DNA from: Anaerolineales bacterium UBA5195
GTDB lineage: Bacteria > Chloroflexota > Anaerolineae > Anaerolineales > Villigracilaceae
Length of the DNA stretch: 64,000 nt
Direction of reading: 5' to 3'
NCBI GenBank assembly: GCA_002412925.1
Contig: DHVZ01000056.1
Span: 1-64,000, forward strand
How positions within the stretch are numbered: position 1 is the stretch's first letter; each line of letters opens with the position of its first letter. This document shows, piece by piece, positions 26,909 through 34,792 of this stretch. The notes beneath the pieces were generated by a model. The model did no database searches and was not told the origin of the DNA. It saw nothing but the letters and a program-made list of their open reading frames with translations. The position numbers were made by a program, and so were the translations under genes.

Positions 26909-28360
26909 TCACTTGGTGTTTCGCTCAAACCCGGTCTTGACATTTTTTACATCCACTTCGATTGGATAACTGCCAGTAAAACACGCCCGGCAATAGCCAT
27001 CCCTGCGTCCAACAGCACGCATCATGCCATCCAGTGACAGGTAGTATAAGCTGTCCGCCCCGGATAGCTCACAAATCTCCTCGATTGTGCGCTTATAAGC
27101 GATCAAATCATCAAACGTGCCCATGTCCACGCCCATAAAACAGGGATACTTGATCGGTGGGCAGGTAATGACCACATGGACTTCCCTGGCCCCGGCATTC
27201 CGCAGCAGCTTGATCAGCGGGCCTGTGGTGTTACCGCGCACGATTGAATCATCGACCATGATAACACGCTTGCCGCGCACATTTTCGTCGATAACGTTAA
27301 ATTTCATCCCCACTCCGCGCTTGCGCAGGGAATCGGTCGGTTCGATAAAGGTCCGCCCCACATAACGGTTCTTGATAAAGCCGTCGTTGTAAGGGATGCC
27401 GCTGACGCGCGAAAACCCGATCGCCGCCGGCGTGGAAGAATCCGGCACCGGGATGACCACATCTGCCAGGTCTCCGTTTGTCCGTTTGTCCGTTAAAGTT
27501 CCGTTGACAAACTCCCGGGCCAGTTCCTCCCCCAGCCGCTGCCGAACCTGGTGAACATTAACCCCCTCCCAGACCTGGTCGGGGCGGGCAAAGTAGATGT
27601 ACTCAAAAATACATTTTGCCGAGGGCTTGATCGGCGGGAGCGCTTGGGTCACGGTCAGCGCCTGCGCCGAAAGCGTCACAATTTCGCCCGCCTTGACATC
27701 ACGGATAGCTTCACAACCCAGGGTCCGCAATGCACCGGTCTCAGAGGCAACGGCGTAGCCCCCGCTCGGAAGCATCCCCACGCTCAAGGGTCGAAAGCCC
27801 CAGGGATCCCTGACAGCGTAAACACAATCGCGGGTCAGGATGACCAGCGAGTAGGCGCCGCGCCACTTCCGCATGGCTTCCTTGATGCGATCTTCCCAGG
27901 TTGCGCCCGCGTCGCGCGCCAGCATCATCGTCATCACTTCGCTGTCCGACGACGACGAAAAACCCACGCCCTGATGCAGCATTGTATCGCGCAATTCGGC
28001 GGAATTGACCAGGTTGCCATTATGCGCCAGGGCCAGCGGGCCGTTCATCGTTTCGATCATGAAGGGCTGGGCATTACGGATCAGCGACGAACCGGTGGTT
28101 GAGTAACGCGAGTGACCGATGGCGTAATGCCCTTTGAGTTCATCCAGCATATTTTGTCGGAAAACCTGCGAGACCAGCCCGACATTTTTATACATCGAAA
28201 GCACCTGTCCATCTGCCACGGCGATGCCAGCCGCCTCCTGCCCGCGATGTTGGAGCGCAAACAGGCCAAAGAAGGTCATGCGCGCCACATCTTCGTTAGG
28301 GGCAAAGATACCGATAATGCCACACTCTTCGTGGGGGGAGTCACTGAAATAATCTGTCAT
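26909..28360 (-). CDS. purF: Amidophosphoribosyltransferase PurF
   Basis: 483 residues from the ATG at 28360; the longer frame to 28420 runs into intergenic repeat. First committed step, PRPP plus glutamine to phosphoribosylamine. A 12-residue propeptide MTDYFSDSPHEE precedes the glutaminase nucleophile in CGIIGIF. The PRPP loop appears as VIMVDDSIVRGNTTGPLI. Cysteines suited to a [4Fe-4S] cluster are present: CIFEYIYFARPD, ITCPPIKYPC and YCRACFTGSYP. This is the Bacillus type, with cleaved propeptide and oxygen-labile cluster. It is 19 bp upstream of the purD-purM fusion. Confidence 0.97.
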   Translation of the reverse strand: MTDYFSDSPHEECGIIGIFAPNEDVARMTFFGLFALQHRGQEAAGIAVADGQVLSMYKNVGLVSQVFRQNMLDELKGHYAIGHSRYSTTGSSLIRNAQPFMIETMNGPLALAHNGNLVNSAELRDTMLHQGVGFSSSSDSEVMTMMLARDAGATWEDRIKEAMRKWRGAYSLVILTRDCVYAVRDPWGFRPLSVGMLPSGGYAVASETGALRTLGCEAIRDVKAGEIVTLSAQALTVTQALPPIKPSAKCIFEYIYFARPDQVWEGVNVHQVRQRLGEELAREFVNGTLTDKRTNGDLADVVIPVPDSSTPAAIGFSRVSGIPYNDGFIKNRYVGRTFIEPTDSLRKRGVGMKFNVIDENVRGKRVIMVDDSIVRGNTTGPLIKLLRNAGAREVHVVITCPPIKYPCFMGVDMGTFDDLIAYKRTIEEICELSGADSLYYLSLDGMMRAVGRRDGYCRACFTGSYPIEVDVKNVKTGFERNTK

Positions 28361-28389
28361 GGTTTCTCTTGAGGGAAGTATGGAGGAAA

Positions 28390-28444
28390 ACAAGTACACA
28401 GGTGGACAAGTAAACAGCACTTCCTTGATTACCTGTGTACTTGT
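28390..28444. repeat. CTTGTCTAC-type inverted repeat between purE and purF
   Basis: A 14-bp perfect inverted pair (ACAAGTACACAGGT at 28390-28403, complement at 28431-28444) built from degenerate 7-8-mer words such as CTTGTCTA and CTTGTTTA. Related words occur at 28951-29032 and 59766-59802. As RNA it forms a stem in the purine operon message. Confidence 0.65.
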
Positions 28445-28927
28445 CTACTTATTTACTTCACCATCATCCGCGATAATTTTTTCGGCCTGTTTTCTTTGGA
28501 ACCCGAGAACGGCTTCCCTTATCGAGGCATCGTACTGCCCGAAAATTTTCGCCGCCAAGAGCGCCGCATTGACCGGTTCCAGCACGAGCGCGGGAGCCAC
28601 ACCCGAGGGCATGCGCAGCGACGAGTAAACATCCGCCCCGCCGAATGAATCGGACGGCGGGGGACAGGCAATCACCGGCGCGCTGACCGAGCCATCGGTG
28701 AAGCCGCTCAGGGCATTGCTGCGCCCCGCCACGGTGATATAAACCTTCGGACGCGGATCGGCTTCGTACTGGCGCAGGATTGCCAGGGCATGTTCGGCCG
28801 TTTTGTGCGCCGAGCCAATCCGCAGGACGGTTTCGAGACCAAACTGCTGACAGGCCTCGGCGATTTTGTTACAATGCTCCAAATCGGCTTTGGAGCCCAT
28901 GAGGATAATAACGAGGGGAGTGGTCAT
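28445..28927 (-). CDS. purE: AIR carboxylase, class II PurE (CO2-dependent)
   Basis: 160 residues. It carries the class II signature: ITVAGRSNALSGF at about 64-76, then IACPPPSDSF and YSSLRMPSG, as in Treponema denticola PurE and the carboxylase domain of animal PAICS. Class I mutases have AGGAAHLPG instead. Class II enzymes carboxylate AIR to CAIR directly with CO2 and do not need PurK. No purK is found in this otherwise nearly complete operon, in agreement. It lies between purC and purF, flanked on both sides by CTTGTCTAC-type repeats; its last codons overlap the 3' flank of one of them. Confidence 0.93.
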   Translation of the reverse strand: MTTPLVIILMGSKADLEHCNKIAEACQQFGLETVLRIGSAHKTAEHALAILRQYEADPRPKVYITVAGRSNALSGFTDGSVSAPVIACPPPSDSFGGADVYSSLRMPSGVAPALVLEPVNAALLAAKIFGQYDASIREAVLGFQRKQAEKIIADDGEVNK

Positions 28928-28950
28928 GCTTCATTCCTTTCGCAAAATCA

Positions 28951-29032
28951 AGTAGAAAAGTACACAAGTAGACAAGAAAACAGGTAGTATGGAGAACTTG
29001 TCTACCTGTGTACCTGTTTTCCTGCCTACTTC
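28951..29032. repeat. CTTGTCTAC-type inverted repeat between purC and purE
   Basis: Inverted words GAAAACAGGTA/TACCTGTTTTC (28976-28986 and 29011-29021) and GTAGACAAG/CTTGTCTAC (28968-28976 and 28998-29006) built from the same degenerate unit as 28390-28444. The right end overlaps the last codons of purC. Confidence 0.6.
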
Positions 29033-29994
29033 AAAAATTCCTTCAAATTCTCCACCAGCCGCGCTTCCACCGGATAACTCCCTGGCACAAATGCCTGCCC
29101 AGTCAGCATTTCATAAATCGTGATGTAACGCTGACTGGCCGAGGCCCAGAGTTCGGCGGGCATGGCCGGGATTTCGCCTTCGCCGCGATAGCCTTTTTCG
29201 GCATAGGCAATCCGCACAAACTCCTTGTCGAAGTTTTCCGGCTCCTTGCCAGCCGCCACCTGCGCCTGGTAGCTATCCGCCTTCCAGAAACGGGATGAAT
29301 CGGGGGTATGAACCTCGTCGATCAGCAGCACGCGGCCATCCGGGGCGCGTCCAAACTCATACTTGGTATCGACCAGGATCAGCCCGGCCTGGCGCGCCAG
29401 TTCCTGTCCACGCTTGAAAATCGCCAGCGCCGCCGACTGCACCTGCTCCCAGGTTGCTGAATCGAGCAGACCTTTTTCGGTCACTTCGGCGCAGGTCAGG
29501 CGCTCGTCGTGCGCCCCGTCCACGCCCTTGGTGGTGGGCGTGATGATCGGTTCGGGCAAGGCAGCGTTCTTTTTCAACCCCTCGGGGAAAGTGTAGCCGT
29601 AAATCTCGCGCTCGCCCAACGCATAGCGATACCAGAGCGCCGTGGAGGTGACGCCGGTGATATAGCCACGCACAATCACCTCCACCAGAAACGGCTCCGC
29701 CCGAGTCACGATGGCAGCATTTGGATCCGGCAGTGACTCGATGTGGTTGGGGAGGATGTCCGCGGTTTGGGCGAACCACCAGTCCGAGAGTTGGTTCAGC
29801 ACCTGACCCTTGTACGGAACCCGCGCCAGGATACGGTCGAAGGCCGAAAGCCGGTCGGTGGTGACGATCAGCCGCTTGCCACCTGACAGGTTGTACCAAT
29901 CCCGCACCTTTCCGCTGGTCTTGCCGGGCAGGGGCAGGTTGGTTTCGTCGAGGGCCTGGGGAAGCAGTTTGAGCAATTCAATTTGTGAAAGCAT
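29026..29994 (-). CDS. purC: SAICAR synthetase PurC, long form
   Basis: 322 residues; joins aspartate to CAIR with ATP. It shows KTSGKVRDWYNL, VTTDRLSAFDRIL, the substrate-binding VEVIVRGYITG, then VDTKYEFGRA, LIDEVHTPDSSRFW and DKEFVR. The length is that of the long form (about 300 residues, as in yeast Ade1) rather than the 240-residue E. coli form. Its active site would receive CAIR straight from the class II PurE encoded next. It follows purQ with an 11-bp gap. Confidence 0.97.
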   Translation of the reverse strand: MLSQIELLKLLPQALDETNLPLPGKTSGKVRDWYNLSGGKRLIVTTDRLSAFDRILARVPYKGQVLNQLSDWWFAQTADILPNHIESLPDPNAAIVTRAEPFLVEVIVRGYITGVTSTALWYRYALGEREIYGYTFPEGLKKNAALPEPIITPTTKGVDGAHDERLTCAEVTEKGLLDSATWEQVQSAALAIFKRGQELARQAGLILVDTKYEFGRAPDGRVLLIDEVHTPDSSRFWKADSYQAQVAAGKEPENFDKEFVRIAYAEKGYRGEGEIPAMPAELWASASQRYITIYEMLTGQAFVPGSYPVEARLVENLKEFLK

Positions 29995-30005
29995 GACAAC
30001 TCCTG

Positions 30006-30815
30006 TTATTGCGTAGCGTATTTGACGCCGTTTTGGAATAAGACCAACCCGCTACCAGCTTGAACACCCCGCGTCCACTGCGGATGCTGGTACGGATAAA
30101 TATGATTCTCCGGGTGCGGCATCAAGCCGAGGACGTTACCCTGCGGATTGCAAATCCCGGCTATATCGAGGGTCGAACCATTGGGATTATCCGGATATTC
30201 CCCACGCGCGGGGGAGCCATCTGGGAGGATGTAAGTGAGGGCAATTTGGTCTTGTGCGACAAAAGATGAAAGAGGAAAGAGGGAGGTCGTTTGGAAATTG
30301 CCTTCGCCATGCGCAATGGGACAGGTAATATTGTCATCCAAACCTTTCGTCCAGATACATTTCTGCGAAATGGGAGCAAGCGTTACCCAACGACATTCAA
30401 AATGCCCCTGGGCATTGAAGGTCAAGGTCACGCCCTGACCCATCTGCCCCTCTCCCAAAGGGAGAGGGGTGAGAGGTGAGGGAGAACTCCCCGGCAATAT
30501 ACCCGATTTGACCAACGCCTGGAAGCCGTTGCAAATGCCAATCACGGGCTTGCCCGCCGTCACAAAGGCGGTGATCTCATCCGCAAAATAGGCGTTCAGG
30601 TCAAGGGCCAGTAGTTTGCCCGCACCCAGCGCGTCAGCGTAGGAAAATCCTCCCGCCAGGACGAGCATCTGGTAATCGAGAAAGCGCTTTTTACCAGCGC
30701 GCAGGGTATTCAGCGGCACCCCTTCGGGGTTGGCGCCAGCCAGCGCCAGGGCATCCGCAACATCAAAATCGCGATTGGTTCCACGGGCTTGCAAAATCAG
30801 GGCTTTTGGTTTCAT
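30006..30815 (-). CDS. purQ: FGAM synthetase glutaminase subunit PurQ
   Basis: 269 residues; class I glutamine amidotransferase that feeds ammonia to PurL. Catalytic Cys95 lies in GICNGFQAL; the His/Glu pair follows near the C-terminus in GLMPHPENH. The start GTNRDFDVADAL and LAGGFSYADALGAG are typical. Residues about 110-128 (PSPLTPLPLGEGQ) form a proline-rich insertion encoded by a palindromic repeat (30447-30469), placed after the nucleophile elbow. The start codon overlaps the purL stop (ATGA). Confidence 0.96.
   Translation of the reverse strand: MKPKALILQARGTNRDFDVADALALAGANPEGVPLNTLRAGKKRFLDYQMLVLAGGFSYADALGAGKLLALDLNAYFADEITAFVTAGKPVIGICNGFQALVKSGILPGSSPSPLTPLPLGEGQMGQGVTLTFNAQGHFECRWVTLAPISQKCIWTKGLDDNITCPIAHGEGNFQTTSLFPLSSFVAQDQIALTYILPDGSPARGEYPDNPNGSTLDIAGICNPQGNVLGLMPHPENHIYPYQHPQWTRGVQAGSGLVLFQNGVKYATQ
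30447..30469. repeat. Palindromic repeat copy inside purQ
   Basis: CCCCTCTCCC-AAA-GGGAGAGGGG is a 10-bp perfect stem with a 3-base loop, in frame within purQ and encoding part of PLPLGEGQ. It is followed by TGAGAGGTGAGGGAG, extending the element. The same core occurs in ygiQ (18121-18141), and a related CCTCACCCCT hairpin at 49547-49596. Confidence 0.8.
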
Positions 30816-33742
30816 GGGGAAAGATTCCAGGCTTCAACAAGTTGGGGAACAGGAACATCCAAAACGGTAAATCCATGAAACAGGGCTTCGAAGGTCAGTT
30901 TTTGGGTTACAGTTCCAATCAAATATAACGGCAATTTTCCCAACAGAGTCAGGAACTTCTCTTTATTGGCCGGGGATATTTCCACCAGCAAAGAACCGGT
31001 GCTTTCACCGAACAAAACCGCGAGCGCATCATCCCATAAATTGGATTCAAGCCTGAGGCCCAGCCGTCCGCCAATGCACATTTCAGCCGCGGCAACAGCC
31101 AGGCCGCCCTCAGAAATGTCGTGAGCTGAACGAATCAGGCCTTCTTTAATTGCCCGATGAACCGCCTTGTAAACCTGTGGGGTGATTTCATGCACCTCCG
31201 GGGTTCTCTCATCTTTTTTAATTCCAGGCATCACCAAGCTGAAATGAGAACCGCCAAAGACAGGCTCAAACTTGCCAATGACATAAATTTCATTCCCCGC
31301 TTCTTTAAGATCCATGGTGACAGCTTGATTGACATCCTCGATTATGCCAAGCCCCGAAATAAGCAGCGTGGGCGGAATGGCATGCCGCTGGCCGTCGTTA
31401 CCCAGGTATTCGTTGTTGAGCGAATCCTTGCCGCTGATAAATGGTGTGCCATAGTGCAAGGCGGCATCGTGACAGCCGCGGCAGGCTTCGATGAGCGTCC
31501 CCAGGGTTTCTGGGCGCAGCGGGTCGCCCCAGCAGAAGTTATCCAGGATGGCAATCCGCTCGGGGTCCGCGCCCACGGCCACAGCGTTGCGCACAGCTTC
31601 ATCGATCGCCGCCCAGGCCATCTTGTAAGCGTCGCGTTTTCCATATTCGGGGTTGATACCGTTCGACAAGACAATCCCTTTCGTCCCTCGCGTTCCAATC
31701 GGCTTGAGTACGGCTGCGTCCGAGGGGCCATCCTGCTGGGAACCTGTCAACGGCTTAACCACCGTCCCGCCCTGGATTTCGTGGTCGTAAAGACGGATGA
31801 CGCGGGCTTTGCTGGCGATATTAGGATGAGAGAGAAGGGAAAGCAATATCCTGGTATATTGGGATTTGTTTGACAAGGGCTTTGTGGGTTGGGGGCGCAC
31901 GAATCTCTCATTTTCCCGATTTCCCGATTTATCAATCACTGCCCTCAAGCGCCTCTGTGGTATGCCCTCATGCAAAAACTCATTTCCCAATTCAAGCACG
32001 ATTTTTTCACCATAACGCACCACAATCCGCCCGTTGCCGGTGAAAGCGCCAATGTCAGTCAATTCTGTATCAAAGGTTTCACAGAGTTCCTGCAAGGCCG
32101 GGATATTTCCCGGCGGGACAGCCAGCACCATGCGTTCCTGGGCTTCTGAGAGCCAGATTTCCCAAGGCGCCAGGCCGGGATATTTCAGCCGGACACTGGC
32201 CAAATCAACGTCACCGCCGATTTTGGAGGTCATCTCGCCAACAGCCGATGACAGGCCGCCCGCGCCGCAATCCGTGATATCAGTGTACAGTCCCAAATCG
32301 CGGGCGCGGACAACAACATCGATCAGTCCTTTTTCGGTGATTGGGTCACCAATCTGGACCGAGGCGCCCGAAACTTCACCCGTCTGGGCATCCATCGTCA
32401 TCGACGAGAATGTCGCGCCGCGCAGGCCGTCCCTCCCGGTGCGGCCGCCGATGACTATCACCCGGTCACCTGGACGCGGGCTTTTGGTGTGCTTGCCCTT
32501 CGGGGCCAGGCCCACACAGCCGCAAAAAACCAGCGGATTGGCAGTGTAACCTTCATCATAGAGAATCGCGCCATTAACCGTGGGAATGCCAATCTTGTTG
32601 CCATAATCCTGCACCCCGGCAACCACTCCTGATTGGATACGTCGCGGGTGCAAAACACCCTCGGGCAGGGCCTCCAGGCTAAGGTTTTGCGGGCCAAAAC
32701 ACAGGATGTCGGTGTTGGCAATTGGTTTTGCCGAAACGCCGATCACATCGCGGATCACGCCGCCCACGCCGGTATTCGCGCCGCCAAACGGCTCAATCGC
32801 TGATGGGTGGTTGTGCGTCTCGACCTTGAACGAGATTTCATATTCATCATCAAAATCGAGGATGCCGGCATTATCGACAAAGGCCGAAATAACCCAGGGG
32901 GCATTAATCTGATCGGTGGCAGCCTTCAAGTAAGTCTTAATCAGAGAATTGACGGTGTCGGGTGAATGGTGGGTGGTTTTACCAGCCTCAGACAGCGATG
33001 CTTCCTCTACGGTCACCAATGCCTTGAACGTCTTATGCACACAGTGCTCGCTCCAGGTCTGGGCGATCATCTCGAACTCCACATCCGTTGGGTCGCGCTG
33101 TTCCTTGCCGAAGTAAGCCTGGATGGCTTTCATCTCAACCAGGTCAAGCGCGGCGCGGCGGTTTTTGGAAACCGCCAACAACCCGTCAGCGCTCAAATTG
33201 CGCAAGGGGATCAGTTCCACTTCGCCGCTGGAGGCGGCTTCTTCGGGGAAAGACGGGGTAATTTCGCCCATTTTCCAGTGTTGAATGACATTGTTCACCA
33301 AAAGCTGTCTGGCAAGTTTTTCAACCTGGTCCGCCGTTAAACCTTCAAGCAGGAATCTTAAACCGGTTGAAGCGCGACGCACCCCAGCGAAACCAAGCTC
33401 GTGAGCGGCCCGGACGATTTGTTCCGCGACCGGGTCAGTCACGCCCGGTCGTAAAGCTACCTCGACAATCGGGGCCTGAGATTCCAGCTTCGTCTCAAGG
33501 ACAACCTGCCCGTTCCCGATTTCCAATTCCCGAGTCTCGAAATCCTGCGTCGCCGGATCAATTAAAAGTTTTTGGGCCAGCTGACGACATTGATCCTGCG
33601 ACAGTTGGCCCTCGATGAAGAAGATGTCCTGGCACGCGATCCTTTGCAGGTCGTTAAATCCCAGAGCATGCGCATCCTGCAGATATCCGGCCGAGCGCGG
33701 GTCTGGATGGATAAAGCGAACAACAAAACGATAGATAGGCAT
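30812..33742 (-). CDS. purL: FGAM synthetase PurL with two fused N-terminal PurS domains
   Basis: 976 residues from the ATG at 33742; MPIYRFVVRFIHPDP is the natural start. Residues 1-68 and 92-158 are two PurS-like modules (RFVVRFIHPDPRSAGYLQDA and VEVALRPGVTDPVAEQIVRA, each ending in a leucine-rich helix). The catalytic part follows: TWSEHCVHKTF at 229-239, FKVETHNHPSAIEPFGGANT and GCGAGGLS-like DCGAGGLSSAV. PurS normally is a separate 80-residue subunit bridging PurL and PurQ; here both copies of a PurS dimer are built in. It is the first gene of the purine operon, behind a TTGACT-N17-TACAAT promoter. Confidence 0.94.
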   Translation of the reverse strand: MPIYRFVVRFIHPDPRSAGYLQDAHALGFNDLQRIACQDIFFIEGQLSQDQCRQLAQKLLIDPATQDFETRELEIGNGQVVLETKLESQAPIVEVALRPGVTDPVAEQIVRAAHELGFAGVRRASTGLRFLLEGLTADQVEKLARQLLVNNVIQHWKMGEITPSFPEEAASSGEVELIPLRNLSADGLLAVSKNRRAALDLVEMKAIQAYFGKEQRDPTDVEFEMIAQTWSEHCVHKTFKALVTVEEASLSEAGKTTHHSPDTVNSLIKTYLKAATDQINAPWVISAFVDNAGILDFDDEYEISFKVETHNHPSAIEPFGGANTGVGGVIRDVIGVSAKPIANTDILCFGPQNLSLEALPEGVLHPRRIQSGVVAGVQDYGNKIGIPTVNGAILYDEGYTANPLVFCGCVGLAPKGKHTKSPRPGDRVIVIGGRTGRDGLRGATFSSMTMDAQTGEVSGASVQIGDPITEKGLIDVVVRARDLGLYTDITDCGAGGLSSAVGEMTSKIGGDVDLASVRLKYPGLAPWEIWLSEAQERMVLAVPPGNIPALQELCETFDTELTDIGAFTGNGRIVVRYGEKIVLELGNEFLHEGIPQRRLRAVIDKSGNRENERFVRPQPTKPLSNKSQYTRILLSLLSHPNIASKARVIRLYDHEIQGGTVVKPLTGSQQDGPSDAAVLKPIGTRGTKGIVLSNGINPEYGKRDAYKMAWAAIDEAVRNAVAVGADPERIAILDNFCWGDPLRPETLGTLIEACRGCHDAALHYGTPFISGKDSLNNEYLGNDGQRHAIPPTLLISGLGIIEDVNQAVTMDLKEAGNEIYVIGKFEPVFGGSHFSLVMPGIKKDERTPEVHEITPQVYKAVHRAIKEGLIRSAHDISEGGLAVAAAEMCIGGRLGLRLESNLWDDALAVLFGESTGSLLVEISPANKEKFLTLLGKLPLYLIGTVTQKLTFEALFHGFTVLDVPVPQLVEAWNLSP

Positions 33743-33770
33743 AGGGATTCCTGTAAAAAAAGATGCGGCG

Positions 33771-33799
33771 ATTGTACTCTGGTCAATTTGTCTAGTCAA
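33771..33799 (-). promoter_or_regulatory. Promoter of the purine operon
   Basis: Minus-strand TTGACT (complement 33794-33799) and TACAAT (complement 33771-33776) are separated by exactly 17 bases, close to the sigma-A consensus. The predicted start is near 33764, about 22 bases before the purL ATG, leaving no room for a purine riboswitch. Confidence 0.7.
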
Positions 33800-34056
33800 T
33801 CAAAATGAAAAAGTGATTGTGATTAAAGCGACAAGCTATTATAATTGTGTAAAACGTCACAAACATGAACATTTTCAAGTTGCCTTTCGATAGGCAATTT
33901 CACGGTTTCAGAATTCGCTCTCTGAGAATTACCGTGGCAAAATCCCAAACTGCGGTACTCTTCACGGGAAATCCCAAAGACTCTCAGGATTTCCAGCTAT
34001 TTTAAACCATACCGTGATGGATTTCGCAGTGTCACCCTGGCACGTAACATAGCAGC

Positions 34057-34070
34057 GTGACTTTTGTCAC
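34057..34070. promoter_or_regulatory. CRP/FNR-superfamily-like site upstream of the Hdr-Fdh operon
   Basis: GTGA-CTTTTG-TCAC is the core of the CRP/FNR-family operator. Its centre is about 64 bases before the start predicted from CATAAT (34116-34121), near the class I activator position. Control by an anaerobic or redox regulator of this family would suit a formate dehydrogenase operon, but no regulator gene lies nearby. Confidence 0.45.
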
Positions 34071-34192
34071 AAGGCTAAGTGCTTTCCAATACTGATGACA
34101 TTTTCACATATCCCGCATAATACAAGATAGAATTTTCAGACCCTGCCTGACAGGTAAGGTCTCTTTTATCTTAATGCTCCTAAGGAGGGGCT

Positions 34193-34792
34193 ATGACACC
34201 AACCGAAGTGCTCGAACAAAAAGGTGCAGGGCTGCGCAAGCAAGAAGACTTGACGCTTCTACACGAGGTGAGCGTAGCAACTGCGGGTGTATCACATCTG
34301 GAAATGTGCATCCAGTGTGGTACCTGCGGTGGTTCATGCCCATCAGCAGCCGATATGGATCACACGCCCCGCATGCTTTTTGCCATGCTCCGGGCGGGGA
34401 TGCGCGACGAGGTTCTGCGCAGCAACACACCCTGGATCTGTGTTTCCTGTTATCACTGTGTGGTGCGCTGCCCACAAATTGTCCACATCCCGGATGTGAT
34501 GTACACCCTTAAAGGGATGGCGATTAAAGCCAAACTCTACAAAGACTCAACTGCGCCCCATTTCTCCCAGACCTTTGTTGGAATGGTAGAAACCTTCGGG
34601 CGCAGTTTTGAACTTGGCTTGGCAACCCGACATTATCTGCAACACTATCCCCTGCGTTTACCGGGGATGGCGATTATGGGTTTGGGATTAATGACCAAGA
34701 GCCGCATGACCATTCTCCCCAAACAAATCAAGCACATGGATCAACTCAAGGCCATCCTGAACAAAGCCAAAACTCTGGAGTTGACAGCATGA
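34193..34792 (+). CDS. hdrC: HdrC-like two-[4Fe-4S] ferredoxin subunit
   Basis: 199 residues. Two cluster motifs: C39-x2-C42-x2-C45-x3-C49P (CIQCGTCGGSCP) and C83-x2-C86-x2-C89-x3-C93P (CVSCYHCVVRCP), as in heterodisulfide reductase subunit C, which wires HdrA to HdrB. The C-terminal third is a helical extension (SRMTILPKQIKHMDQL). A very strong ribosome site (AAGGAGGGG) precedes the ATG. It is the first gene of the operon, and its stop overlaps the hdrB start (ATGA), implying coupled translation of the complex. Confidence 0.93.
   Translation: MTPTEVLEQKGAGLRKQEDLTLLHEVSVATAGVSHLEMCIQCGTCGGSCPSAADMDHTPRMLFAMLRAGMRDEVLRSNTPWICVSCYHCVVRCPQIVHIPDVMYTLKGMAIKAKLYKDSTAPHFSQTFVGMVETFGRSFELGLATRHYLQHYPLRLPGMAIMGLGLMTKSRMTILPKQIKHMDQLKAILNKAKTLELTA

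Larger units (their letters stand above)
33743..34192. other. 450-bp divergent region between purine and Hdr-Fdh operons
   Basis: No gene seen. The left end holds the purL promoter. The middle has a TTGCCT/AGGCAA hairpin (33880-33897) and a CACGGT...ACCGTG hairpin with an inner pair TCAGA/TCTGA (33901-33936). The right part has a GTGA-N6-TCAC site (34057-34070), a -10-like CATAAT (34116-34121) and the AAGGAGG ribosome site of the HdrC-like gene. Confidence 0.6.

Noticed and set aside
28381..29040. CRISPR array in the repeats around purE
   Set aside because: Units are degenerate, form inverted pairs and lack regular spacers; no cas genes are present.
34038..34054. Sigma-54 promoter (TGGCACG...AGC) upstream of the Hdr-Fdh operon
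   Set aside because: The GG to GC spacing is 11 instead of 10 bases and the -12 half is poor; Chloroflexota are also not generally known to use RpoN.
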